From NCBI GenBank assembly GCA_023053545.1, contig JAKZAN010000006.1, forward strand, positions 4,593,001 to 4,657,000: a DNA stretch of 64,000 bases, written 5' to 3'. Source of the DNA: Lepidurus packardi (lineage: Eukaryota > Arthropoda > Branchiopoda > Notostraca > Triopsidae). Shown one piece after another: positions 22,801 through 35,300 of the stretch. The position numbers were made by a program, and so were the translations under genes. The first letter of the stretch is position 1. Each line of letters opens with the position of its first letter. Under the pieces are notes generated by a model. That model searched no databases. It saw only the letters and a program-made list of their open reading frames with translations, and was not told where the DNA came from.

Positions 22801-25800
22801 CCGGTTTTAAATGTACGTTTTTAGTAATAAACTTTGGCAACAGGCGTATGCCTATACGGCAATATAATTTTAAAAAATAAAAAATATATATATTATAAAA
22901 ATGTAAAAATGTAAAATCATATATTAAATAGTAAAATAAAAAATAAAAGTTGTTAAGTTTTGTACACCAAGCGACTAATATATAGATTGGCAGTAGGCTA
23001 TTGCCTACGCCGATTAATATTTAAAAAAAAAAAGTTAAAAAAATGTAAAAAAAAGTAAAAATAAAAATAAAGTAAAAATAAAAGTATATATTAAATAGTG
23101 AAATAAAAGAATACACGCCTATATGCCAATAGAAATTAAAAAAAGTAAATATTCAAAAGTAAAATAAAAAAATAAACGCCTATACGCCAATAGAAATAAA
23201 AAAAAAAGTAAATATTCAAAAGTAAAATACAAAAATAAACATTAAATATTTAAAAAAAAATATTCGTCACGAGAACAGGTTTTTGTGATCTAGTAGCACG
23301 CGTTTTTCGTCTGTCTTCCACGTGTGGGTGATTTAAGTGGCATGTGCAAGCCAGATATTAAGAAATAATGCCGTTTTTTCGAGTTTTTTGGGTCTGGCTA
23401 CCCTTTTTTGCGCGACAGGCATTGCGTCTAGGGGTCTTTGTGGAGTCCGCACATCTGGCACGCGACGCTGACGACGCCGGTGTCAGGAGAGATCTTGTTT
23501 CCTTGTCGTCCCTATCTCGATAGCAGGCGAAAAGACTCCAGGAAGTGCCAGTCCTGTATTCTATCCTGTATTCTTTCCCCATCAACCCCTCTTTTCTCTC
23601 TTTCTCTCTTTCTCTTGTGGTTTAGTTCACTTTATATGAGGTCGTGTCGTTTCCATATCCAGTACTCTCGTTCCTATATATGTTCCTATAGCCCTGTGGC
23701 CGCTACATCTTTCGAACTTGGGAACTTGGGGGGGGGGGGACCTCCAGATGCCTTTTGCCCCTCTTCTGCGCGGTTTGCATGCACTTCCTCGCGTGCTTCC
23801 GCGATAGACGAACTTTCCAATAGTTAACGCAAGGCTCCCTTTCGTTCTTGAGAGGTTCTGTGCCGAACCCAAACCGCTTTTTCCATACAATTCCATTACT
23901 ATAGCATACCCCAGGATCACAGGTTCAGGGGGCTTGCCCATTCATGAAGATATTTTGGTGACGGCGCCGGACGCCGCACGTGGTCCCCAGACGCCCGGCT
24001 GCTGGAACGATCTCCGCGGACGACAACGTCACACGTACAAGGCAACGAAACGATCTGTGCTAAAAACTTGCGTAAAGAATGTCTTTCTGTCTTGTGGTAT
24101 GGTTTTCAGAGTGTCATCTTCCGTTGTAAGAAGGGAGGGGGGTGGGGAAGAATCTCTTCATTATTTTTTTTTTTTTTTTTTTTGTCATGATTAGAAACGG
24201 GAGGGTTGGAAATAGTTAAGGTTCTGTTTTTTTAAATTTTTTCGTGGTTTTTGGAGGATTTGGAGCAGTCTGGGGAATGGCCATGTGGCGCAGGGTAGTT
24301 AAGGGTTAAGGAGAGTCAGTTTTTTGGCGGCTTGTTTTATGAGGGCCGAAAGGGGTTAAAAACGGAGATAAAGCGCATGTGTCTGTAAGCAATTCATTCT
24401 GTCGCCATAGCGTCTAATTGCGAAACAAAAGACGTGCTGGGTACAGCTGCTGGGGGCTCTCTGATACTTGCTGGTACTCGGGTTAACTCGTTTTGGTATT
24501 AGAAATGGGGTAGCACGTGGTAGTGATATGTGCATCAACGGAAATTGAGAAAAAAATTCCTAATTTTTGGGATTTTTTTGTGAGAAAAATTGGAGAAATT
24601 GCGAAAAAAAAGAATTGAGAAAATTGAAGAATTTGAGAAAACTTTTTCCGAATTTTTGGATTTTTTTTAAATTGCCAGTAACGAAAATTTGCCAATTTAC
24701 AACGGAATTTGAGAAAAAAAAATTCCTAATTTTTGGGATTTTTTTTTTAAATTGCCAGTAACGAAAATTTGCCAATTTACAACGGAAATTGAGAAAAAAA
24801 TTTCCTAATTTTTGGGATTTTTTTTTAAATTGCCAGTAACGAAAATTTGCCAATTTACAACGGAAATTGAGAAAAAAATTTCTTAATTTTTGGGATTTTT
24901 TTTTAATTGTCAGTAACGAAACTTTGCCAATTTACAACGGAATTTGAGAAAAAAATTTCCTAATCTTTGGAATTTTTGTTTTTTAAATTGCCAGTAACGA
25001 AAATTTGCCAATTTACAACGGAATTTGAGAAAAAAATTTCCTAATTTTTGGGATTTTTTTAAAATTGCCAGTAACGAAAATTTGCCAATTTACAACGGAA
25101 ATTGGCAAATTTTTTTCAAATTTTTGGGATTTAAAAAAAAAAATTTGCCAGTAACGTCAGTACTTCTTCGATCAAACTGCACTGTCCACATATCTGGCTG
25201 TGTTTGCATGGTTGCAGAAAGGAAAAAGAGCAATGCCTTTATTGTTGCTTTTTTGCATTTTTTGGCACATTTCCGTTGTTTGACCATTTGACCAATTCAA
25301 CGTCGCGTGTTAGGTTTTTTTTAATATATTTTTTGTATTTATTTTTTGGCTATTGGGTGTGCTAAGGAACGATATTAGAGGTGGCTGAGTATGCAACTTT
25401 GATCAGAAATGGGAAAAAGTTTGTTTCAATTTTTTTCAAGTTCTTTTCAATTTTTTCCCATTCTTGTAATTTTTTTTCTCGACTTTTTTATATGGTTGTC
25501 TTCGGGAGGAAGTGAGAAGGAATTTGGGAATTTGAAGGGTTCAGTCGAGATTTTTTTCAAATTATTTTATTTGTATTTAGATATTTATTTTATTTATTTT
25601 TTTTTTGGGGGGGGGGAAGACAATTTTAACGTTTGAATGGTTTGATTTTAAAAGTTGGGCCAAGTTGCTCAGTGGTGAAGGAAACCCCGAAAAGGGCCGT
25701 TCACATGAGAAGCAGCCAAGCACAAGGAAACCCCGTTATTTATACCATGGCCAAAGCATGTTCTTACATGTGTTATGTGCCTGTAATTGCTCAAAAAGAA

Positions 25801-28800
25801 GTAAAGTTTCTTTTCAGAGAAATAGTTGTAAACGAGGCATATTTTCTCCTCGCGAATTTTCCGTCTGAACGTCTCTCTATAGTTGGTCGCGTTTCTGGCT
25901 CGTGCTTCTTCCTCCCTCAGAAATCCACCCACTTTCCTGTAGTATTAATATTCACAATCATGACGCTTCTGTCAGCAATTAGATCCCAAGACTCCAAAGG
26001 GTCATAACCACCAAAAAAATCGCATATTGAGATTTGAATGGAACTGTGTAGTCTACCTTGTGTTACAACCCGTGATTTTTTTCATTTTTTTTGGAGTAGC
26101 CTTTCACGAGTTACGAGCGTTTAAACTTTTCCTGACGTCACAGACGTGTCGCGGCGCGGCGCTCCGCGGCTTAGGGCTTGTGCCGCTCTATCTGCAACAG
26201 CTTCGTAACTACTTGGCGCAGGATGGGAAGTAAAATATTTCTAGAAACTAGATTTTTCGCTCTATTTTCTAAGATGGTTCATATGGCCAGCTACGTTCCT
26301 CTAAAATGGATGTTCTGCGTTTAGAAAATCAAGCTCATGGGCAAGCCGAGTTTGCCTCGGACTCTTGTTTCCTATTAGGTCTTATTCATATTTCCTCTTC
26401 CTGATGGGGAAGTTTTAAGAGAGGATGACGAGACGGCAGGTGTGGGGGCACACGCGGGGGTTAGAGTGCTAGGTTTAAGTTTCCAAATTTGTCTCTTTTC
26501 TTCGTATTCCTCTCTCTCTACTCTACTCTACTCGCCATTTCCTTCTCCGTTTTGGGTCCCATCGCGAGCATCTGCAGACCTTGTTGATGTCTATAATCAT
26601 GGCCAAGCGAGCCATGTGCTCTTTAAATGGACACTGTCCACCATGTTGTTAGATAGACCATGTATGTATGTATGTATGGGCCCTCCATACTCGCCTAGAC
26701 AAACCAAACAACCCAGCAGGAGTTCGACCTCAACTGCGGGCTGCTGCACCTACGCTTCTTTCAACTCCCCAACCCACACTTTGAGCGCTTTTTCTCTATT
26801 TTTTTTTAATGCATTTCCTTTATTTTTGGTAAGGATAACTCATCTCGAACCATTGAAAGCTAAAATTAAAAAGAGTTAATTTAAGGCTAGAGTCCCGACA
26901 AAAAATGCATTTAGAAAGTTTCATGCCTTCTAGACGTGACATGCGTGATGCCTGATAAGCGTGAGGAAAAAAACGGGAAGGGTGGTCCTATTTTTTTTTT
27001 TTTTTTTTTTTTTAGGGGGAAGAATAGTTGTATATGTTATATAGAGTCGATGGGGCGAAAATAGGTTATAATAGGAAGAATTTTTTGGGGGGGAGGACCG
27101 AAGAAAATTTCCATTCGGGGGGTTAGAAGAGTTTTCCAAGGTGGTAACCGGATGGCAGGTGAGGGTTAGGTTAAAAGGGGTGAATCGCCCTCGCCATTGA
27201 TACACTAGTACCAGGACCCGTGTGTGTTACTGTATATGCGAGATGTTTGAAAACGGGGTGTTTTGGAGACGACATATGGTTCCATATGCTTTCCATAAGG
27301 CTTTTGGTGCTGCTGCACCTTGGACTTTAAAAGAGGAAGCTTGAGGGGCGATGGAAGGAAGTTACTCTTGCTGGAACAGTTTAAAACCTCCTTTATTTAC
27401 CCTCCCAACGATTGGTTAACCGATATCCAACATTCAAGCCCCCAAAAACGAGCCCAAACTATGTATTTTAAATCGATTCTCCTCTGTGCCACTGCAAAAG
27501 TAACGTTGTCTCAATAAAGAGCGGAAATCTAGTTTCTAGTGATATTTTGCTCATTTTTATGCGCGCAATACTACAGGAGCTATTACAGAAAGAAAATGGC
27601 ATAGAGTAAGGGGCCACGTCCTAACCAAAACGTTCGCAAGCTTCGCGGCCAACCCCGCGTGACACGGCGCATAAGCCACGCCATGGTACCTCCGTGACGT
27701 CGTACCAATTTTGCCTGCGCATAACTCGTGAACGGCTGCTCACAAAAATTCCAAATAAATTGCATCCTTCTTCGTATTAACTACCCCATCAATTGATAAT
27801 AGATATAAAAGAAAATATTGAAAAATTTAGATTAACATTACGATTATGCCTTCGTAAAATTACGACTTAAAGTTTGTAAAATTGCATCACTAATTACATC
27901 ATACGATATTTTTAAAGGTACTGTAGAAGTTTAATGTTCTTAGCATTTTTTAGGTATTGAAGTAAATAAAAGAGTCTTTTACGTCAATAAAATATCGTAA
28001 AATTAGGATCGTTTTGACATTCCAACTACCTTTTTCCCCAAAAGTAGTGGCTTTTGAAGAGGGAAAAAGGGAAGAAAAGCAACGCTTACACTCATTTGTA
28101 GAAAAGGCCTTGGAGGTATTGTCCTTTTTTGAACCATTACAGTCAAGGAATTTGTTCTCTTCCCTCACTGTGGGTTTGTATGCATGTTTTGCTGGTATGG
28201 CGAGGCGACTTACATACAATAGGGCTGTATTTGGTGCATATAGCTCAACGACAGATGGGCTGAAAGAACAGAGGCCTTGATGAGGGAGCACGTGCCCCTC
28301 CTCCCTTCGTACACCACTCGGAACATTTGGGATATTCTTCCTTCAACTCGTTCTTACCGACCTAAACCTATTTAATTTATTTTCTCGAGAAAAAAGCTCC
28401 GTATGCCCGGAAATGTCTACCTTTTCTGACCTTTTTTTAAGGCATGAAGCCCTAAGATAAACACTCATTTTTTTTTTTTCAATTTTTTCTTTTTTTTCAA
28501 TTTTTTTTTTATGTTAGAGTGAAAAGCGATCAGGAGGGGAGGTGAAACATAAGCTAAAGATCGGTTCTAAGCTTAAAGATTAGTAGTATACTTGAAAGCT
28601 AGCTTTTCTCTCTTTCTCCCCCTCTTTACTATTACAAACTAGCCCCCGGCTAGTCTCTAATAGTAAAGCTCGAAAAAAATACACTAAAAATTCAGTAAGT
28701 GGCTCAACTAATCTCTCCGTTACTGTAAAACAGGCAGGTGCATGGCATGGTAAAAAGTCAAGAGAGACCTCGCGTTTTAGTCGAGACGCTTCGTTGCCTT

Positions 28801-29182
28801 ATGCAGTTGCGTCACGGGTGAAGGCTTCGAAGACGTCGGGCGAGCGCCAATGAGGACTTTTGGTCAACCCTTTTAATTTTTTTTTACGCCAAAAAGTTTA
28901 TTTTTTTCGCCTTTTTAACACAAATATGAAAGATGGAACAAAGTTTTTTTTCCTTTTTTTTTTTTTTAAGGTAGCACATCCCCACCTTTCGTGGAAAATC
29001 TATGTAAATTTATGCTTACACGCTGCCTGTTTTAGGGGGTTGGGTAACAAAGAGAGAAAAAACAAGAAAATGAGCCAACCCTTGGCGTTTGCTTGGCTGA
29101 CTATCGTAATTAAGGTGTAGAAGCAAATTGTGGCGGACGCGAGGAGAAGAATTGCAGGCTTTCTGCTTCTTGGAGCTTGATA

Positions 29183-29229
<47 letters not shown>

Positions 29230-29338
29230 GTGTAGAGTAATAGTGTCGCATGCTTGTATGTTGTACCCAAGCAAGTTTGCTTTTCTGGTTTCTATAGCTT
29301 GAAAAATATGGTTTTGGCTATCTTTAAAATCAAACATT

Positions 29339-29372
<34 letters not shown>

Positions 29373-32300
29373 CGGAAGGAGAGTGTGTTTGAATTCCTGA
29401 AAGTCTGGGAAATTTGCATGTGTGCGAGGTGCTTAGAGCAAGCTTAAAGCGCCCAGAACTGGGTGCCGCTTTACACACCTTATCTGACTTGTTCTTTATT
29501 TTTTATTTGATTTTTTATCGGATTTTTTGCTGTTTCTTGCAGTAGTGTTGCCACGCCCCTTAAACTTTGGGAACAACTTCCATCTTCCTTTCCTTGCCTT
29601 CCCTTGCGTCTTACCCTATTCTTTAATTGCACATAGCTCATCCCCGTTAATTAGCAACACAAACTACCGAACGTGTAAGTCGTAATTTCCCAAAAGCAAC
29701 AAAAGAAAAACAAACTCAAAATGAAATCAGTTAAGAATTAAAAAAAATAAGAATGTACTGTTCGCCAAAGTAACGGTTTTCTGACGTAATTTGTAGGATC
29801 TTAGAAGGAAATAACTCATTAAATTCGTTTAACTTTGTTTTATGGCGAAATAAAAATTACACCGTTAGTACGCAATGTTCGATTTTATGCATGCTTTTTA
29901 TTGTAATTTATTGTTTCGTTATTTGTTTATTGCAATTTATTTCTCAATTTTGTGTAATTGTTATTATTCGAAGCAAGAGAGAGAGAAGGAAATTTAAAGG
30001 CAAACTTGTACTGGTTTCATAGAGTTTCGCTGCTGTTCATCTTACCTCACTTCTTTGGTAACGGAATCTGCCAGTGCTGCACTGTAGTAGATATGGCATG
30101 TCATGAGAGGGAAAACTCGACTGCCAGCTGACGCTTTTGTCTTGCGCTTCATGATCCTGTTGCGTTACCTTATTTCCCTGGCTTTTCCCCCAGAAAATGA
30201 AAGTTTCGGCTACTATATCACGGTGTCATTGCTTGGTCAATGATTTCTAAAATAATAAATATCTAATACTAAAATAATAATAATAAATAAGTAAATGAAA
30301 ACACAATTTGCTTCAAAATATTCCTAAAAACTTTAACAAAAATCAACTAGAATAGTTGCCGCTTGTTGTGATCACGTTTGTCAAGTGAATATCGATTCTT
30401 AAGCGGCGATTCTAATAATCGAAAATCGGAAATAGGCTTTTCCCCCAGAAAATGAAAGTTTCGGCTACTATATCACGGTGTCGTTGCTTTGCCAATGATT
30501 TCTAAAATAATAAATACCTAAAACTAAAAAAATAATAATAATAAGTAAGTAATTGAAAACAGCAATTTGCTTCAAAATATTCCTAAAAACTTCACAAAAA
30601 TCAACTAGAATAGTTGCCGCTTGTTGTGATCACGTTTGTCAAGTGAATATCGATTCTATTAAGCGGCGATTCTAATAATCGAAAATCGGAAATAGGCCAT
30701 AAAATGCTACGATTAATCGGCGCGTGAAACGAACTGGCTTGCTTAAATCAAAGAAATCAAACATCGTCTACTTTTTGATACTTTCCCACATGTTTTGTTA
30801 TGCTAGATTCACTACACAAACTAATGTTCATTACGTAACGATTTTTCAACAATTTTGATATCGATGATTGAGGAATTCCTAACTTAACGGCCGCTTCCGT
30901 TTGTGGCCAGTGTTTTAAGTTTAACTTGTCCTAAGTTTCAATGAGGCGCAACGTTTCTTTTACATTTAAAATCAACGCTTTTCTTGTTCGTCGATTTTTC
31001 TATAACCACACGTCTAAAACACAACTAACAAGGCGCCTTTGAAGCCTACTCCTACGGTTAGGTAGGCTTCTCAACACGATATCCCGTCTAATTTCCCCAG
31101 TCAATTAAAGGAACTGGTTATTCAATTGAATAACCTGCTCGTTTAATTGACTGGGGAGTTTACAAGGGATTTCCCCCTAAGCGTAGTAATGACAGGATGG
31201 GTCAAAACGACGTAAAAGCAATGTCATTGGTCCATATGCAAAGTCCATGCAGGAATCACTACTACAGTTTCGTAATTGTAATGTGAAGATTCTTTTGAAA
31301 TCGATTTGTAATAACCGATTCGAATGCTGTGAATTGTATCATGTTGAATCGGTCCTTCAAAAATCGATTCCGTAATGCTGATACCAATAACCAGTGATCA
31401 CCATAAGCGGCGTCTACTGTAATTTTAATTCTTAAAGATTTTAATGATTCTCAAAATTAATTGCTAGAAAATTCTATCAAATTCTTTAAAAATTCTCTAA
31501 ATTTTCTAAGTAATTCTAAAAAAAATGTAATAACCAGTGATCACAATAAGCGGCGTCTACTGCAATTTTAATTTTTACAGATTTTAATGATCCTAAAAAT
31601 TAATTGCTAGAAAATTCTACCAAATTCTTTAAAAATTCTTTCATTTCTAAATAATTCTAATAAAACTAAATAATTCTAATAAAACTTGCCCTCACATCCT
31701 TCAGTATTCGATTGTAAAACGCAATTAATTTTAATTTTTAAAGATTTCAATGTTTGAAAAATCAAAAATACCGTTTCTTGGGTTGAATAAAGCTTCCGTC
31801 TGGATCGCATCTATGCAACCCTGTACCATCTCAGGTTACAAGGGAGCGTGCCGTATTGCTTGTCTGGACTTGCGTTTGGTTGTAGTCGTGGACCATCGAT
31901 ATTAGGGGTTCCTTATGCCGTTTTCGGTAAACTCTTTTTGCACCCAGCATCGCATAACCGCCCGCACCCCCCACCTCCCCAAGTAGGGACACAAAGGGAA
32001 TGCCTAAACATAACAAGACGCGCATATTCCCCCAAAACTCTCCACATATGGACCTTAACTCGCTCAAAATTCCGCTATCGCAACTCTCCGCCCTAACAGT
32101 TTGGAACGACTCCTTTACTGCATATATATCTATGATGGGGTACCGGATTTTTGAATAGCGAGCTCAACCCCCTACCCTTCCTTCCAACGGTATGGGGGTA
32201 TGAAATCCGAGCTGGAAGGAAACGTGATGTCACATGTGTGATCAACACGCGTTCTTCGAGCTTCTCCCTTGCGCGGGGAGTGGGAATTTTAATAGAACCT

Positions 32301-35300
32301 TCCTTTGCACCCAGAAGCGCACAAATACGCACAATTGTGTTCTAAATCATTCTATCTTGTTCTATCGTTGGGGAAACAAAAGAAGAGGGTAGTAGAACCC
32401 TGCTAGATACCTCAAATGTCTTATGTACGTGTTTTCGAGTACATTGAGGAGAATAACAAAGATCAGGGGGCGTGGAGATGGCAAGGGGGAGGGGCTAGAA
32501 CGCGAATTACAAGTTAGAGTGTAGTTTAGAAGGCGATAAATTGCCAGCTGTGCTCCAGGTTATGGACACAGACAGTAATTACGTGTGCGCCAAAAAATAC
32601 AATTTGGTGAAATTATGACACGGAATTTTTTTTTATATTTTTTTTTGGGGGGGGAGTGGACGTGTGTAATTTTCAGAACGCTAATTTGTCCTCTCAAGCA
32701 GAGCCAACAGTAAGAGAGAAGCGAGAGGTACAGAGAGAAAGGAAAGCTCGCATCCGGTACTTTTGGGCGCTTTTGGGCTTGAACAGTTAATGGCGAACTT
32801 GAATTTCATGTTTGTTACGTTCGCGTTTTCCGTGCAATCCTCCCCCATACGCCCTTGTCCAGCTACCGAAAACTCCCCCCCAAAATGCAAACCGAAACGT
32901 TCGGTTCCTATCCGCAGTGGATGCAACTGTGAAATTTTGACCTGTAAGGCTGCAAGCATTCGACGCTTCTCATTCTCTCTTACTCTACTCCTCCACCCTA
33001 ACCAAACGAAACCAATCTATCCCCCCCTAACCCCCCTGCATGCCAAAGTCCGGATAACAAAAGTTTTAACTTCCGTTCGTCCTCAAATCTTACTTCCTGA
33101 CAAGGATTGAGGAGCTTGGAAGCTCTTCTTACTGGATAGGACAGGTGCTTCCCCTTGTTGAGCTCAACAATGAAAATTTTATTTGGGTTTAAAATTATTA
33201 TTATTGTTTTTGTTTGTTTAAAGTCCCGATAGATGGCCGAGGCAATTGGCTGTCGTTGATCTCGTCTTTTGTGTATTTTGTGAATGAAAAAGAGTTCAAT
33301 ATTGAGTTTATTCTGAATTTTATTGGGAATTTTCATTGTAATTGGGTGGAGAGTTTGGATGTGGGTAGTTTTGTTCAGTAGCGATGATGGTAATGATGAT
33401 GATGGTTTTTGGGAGCCAGCTTCCGGCCACTGCTCTTGTGTATGGTTCTGGAAGAGAAGAAACTTCCGGTAACTGCAGCTCACCGGAAGCAGCCTTTAAC
33501 TAGTTGTAGTTCTAATTTTTTTACATTTTATTTTTAGGTAAAAATAAGGGTAGAAATTCTTTAGAAAACTGGATATGTAGGTCTCTTTTTTTATTCTGGC
33601 ATGTCTGTTTCGGCCGAAAAGCGTGAAAGTAACTCGGAAACGAGGGAAAAAGGGGCAAAGGAGTTTCTCTCTTCTTCTGGCGAAGCCCGTAATGTGGAAG
33701 GACGTTGATGACAGTGAGTTGAAGACCATTGATGATGAGCAATTGTGTAATATTGCTGTGGGTCGACGACAAGGAGTTTTCTGAAAAGGGTGGAAAGCGC
33801 GTATTCGCCAAGGGAGGGTAAAGGAATAAAAAGGAAATTAAATGTGGTCTGGTAGAGATATATAGCATAGCATATTAGAAGAGGTATATAAAAGGTACAT
33901 ATATAAGGTATGTATGTATATATGAGCATGGTGGTTTTCTACTGAAGCAGCAGCACCTGCCATCCCGTCCCGACCTGCGATTCGTTCCGCAATTCGCACT
34001 CGCTTTTGTTTTGCTGCCTGGCTGGCTCCGAAAAGGCTCATGGTAGGGCGAACACGGGGCCATGGCCACGGACCCCTCATATATTAACTTTCTGTAGGCG
34101 CTTTTACGCCATACTCCCTTGTAGTTTACAAGCAAAGCAACCCAACACAGTCTAAAGCGACTCCAAAGGACAATAACCACCCAAATCATATGCTCAGCCT
34201 AGGAGGAATTCATTCTTGCAGTCTGCAATATTCCCAGTAAACCCAAATCATATGCTCAGCCTAGGAGGAATTCATTCTTGTAGTCTGCAATATTCCCAGT
34301 TTAGACGCAATTTGTTTCAAGTTGTCCCCAAAAGCTGTTCGCGAGACATTGGGATTCGAACGTTTTGCTCATGACGTCACACAGTCATGAAAACCTCAGC
34401 TTATGATTCACTCATTCTTGTAGTCTACAGTATTCCGAGCTTAGATGCATTGGGTTTCAAGTTGTTCTGTAAAGCCGTTCGCGAGTTACTGGCTTTCGAA
34501 CGTTTTGCTCATGACGTCGTAGGAGTACTATGGCGTGGCTTAACGGCGCGCCGCGTGAGACCATGGTTACTGTTTACTTCCGTGCTGAACACGGTAAACA
34601 AAGTGCTCAGATGCCAAAGATGATGCGTTTGTGACAGGAAAAAGTCATATGATTCTCACTTCATGAATTTCTTTACTTAACTTATGTACTATTTAGCGCA
34701 TGAGAGAAAGTAAAATGTATTTTATATAAAAATATGCTGTACCAAGTTTTTGTTCTATGGAAGACAACGTTGGTGTGGCTATATTGCAATGTAAAACTCA
34801 TCTTAGGTGGATAAGCACTGTTTTTATGCGCATTTTTAGTGCGTGTTACGTTTGTGTGAAAAAGAAAAAAAATTAATAAACATGTTTTCTGCTCTTTTTT
34901 GTCCATTTAGAATGCTGTTCCAGTCGATCGACACCTAAACCTCGTCCTCCACCCCCGCCAAGTCCATTGCCGTCCGGTTCCAGTAATCACCGGCCCAATA
35001 TTACGTTCCAGACGTATGCCTGTCCACCAGCTTACGCAGCGTGGTACTGCCTTAATGGAGCTACCTGCTTTACCGTGAAAATAGCCGAATCCATACTCTA
35101 TAACTGCGAGTGAGTATCTGTCATGCGTGGCAGCAGAGTTTCTTGGAATTCTTCAATATTTTCTAATCCCTTTCTTCAAATATTCGCAAAAGGGGTTGCT
35201 TGAGCTGGATCTTGGAACTTGGGAGTAAACAATCCTTTTAACGGAGGTTTTGAGAATAAAAAGAAGGATTCAGGGATTAGGAAAATGAGAAATGTCCCCC

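Larger units (their letters stand above)
20061..34910 (+). other. 14.85-kb first intron of the Spitz-like gene, repeat-filled
   Basis: It begins gtaagt and ends gtccatttag. It contains no recognisable protein gene on either strand but many repeats, listed separately where definable: R1 copies, a 79-bp array, a palindromic element, a Tigger-derived element and homopolymers (G about 23 at 20999, T about 39 at 29187, A about 30 at 29342). Stretches without a named repeat (20.5-22.3, 23.4-24.5, 25.2-26.1, 28.3-30.1, 31.7-34.1 kb) hold only short ORFs on both strands. Long size and position would suit regulatory DNA, but nothing in the sequence proves that. Confidence 0.6.

Noticed and set aside
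22388-23371. LTR retrotransposon (direct repeats as LTRs)
   Set aside because: The repeats are only about 95 bp, lack TG...CA ends and flank noncoding palindromic DNA with no primer-binding site or gag-pol.
24560-25160. CRISPR-like regular array
   Set aside because: The 79-bp units are contiguous tandem copies with homopolymer length variation, no unique spacers and a eukaryotic context.
28014-28291. Protein-like ORFs on both strands (88 and 113 aa) in the large intron
   Set aside because: The plus ORF has no early ATG, the minus ORF overlaps it completely, and neither resembles a known family. Possibly a decayed transposon fragment, but unsupported.
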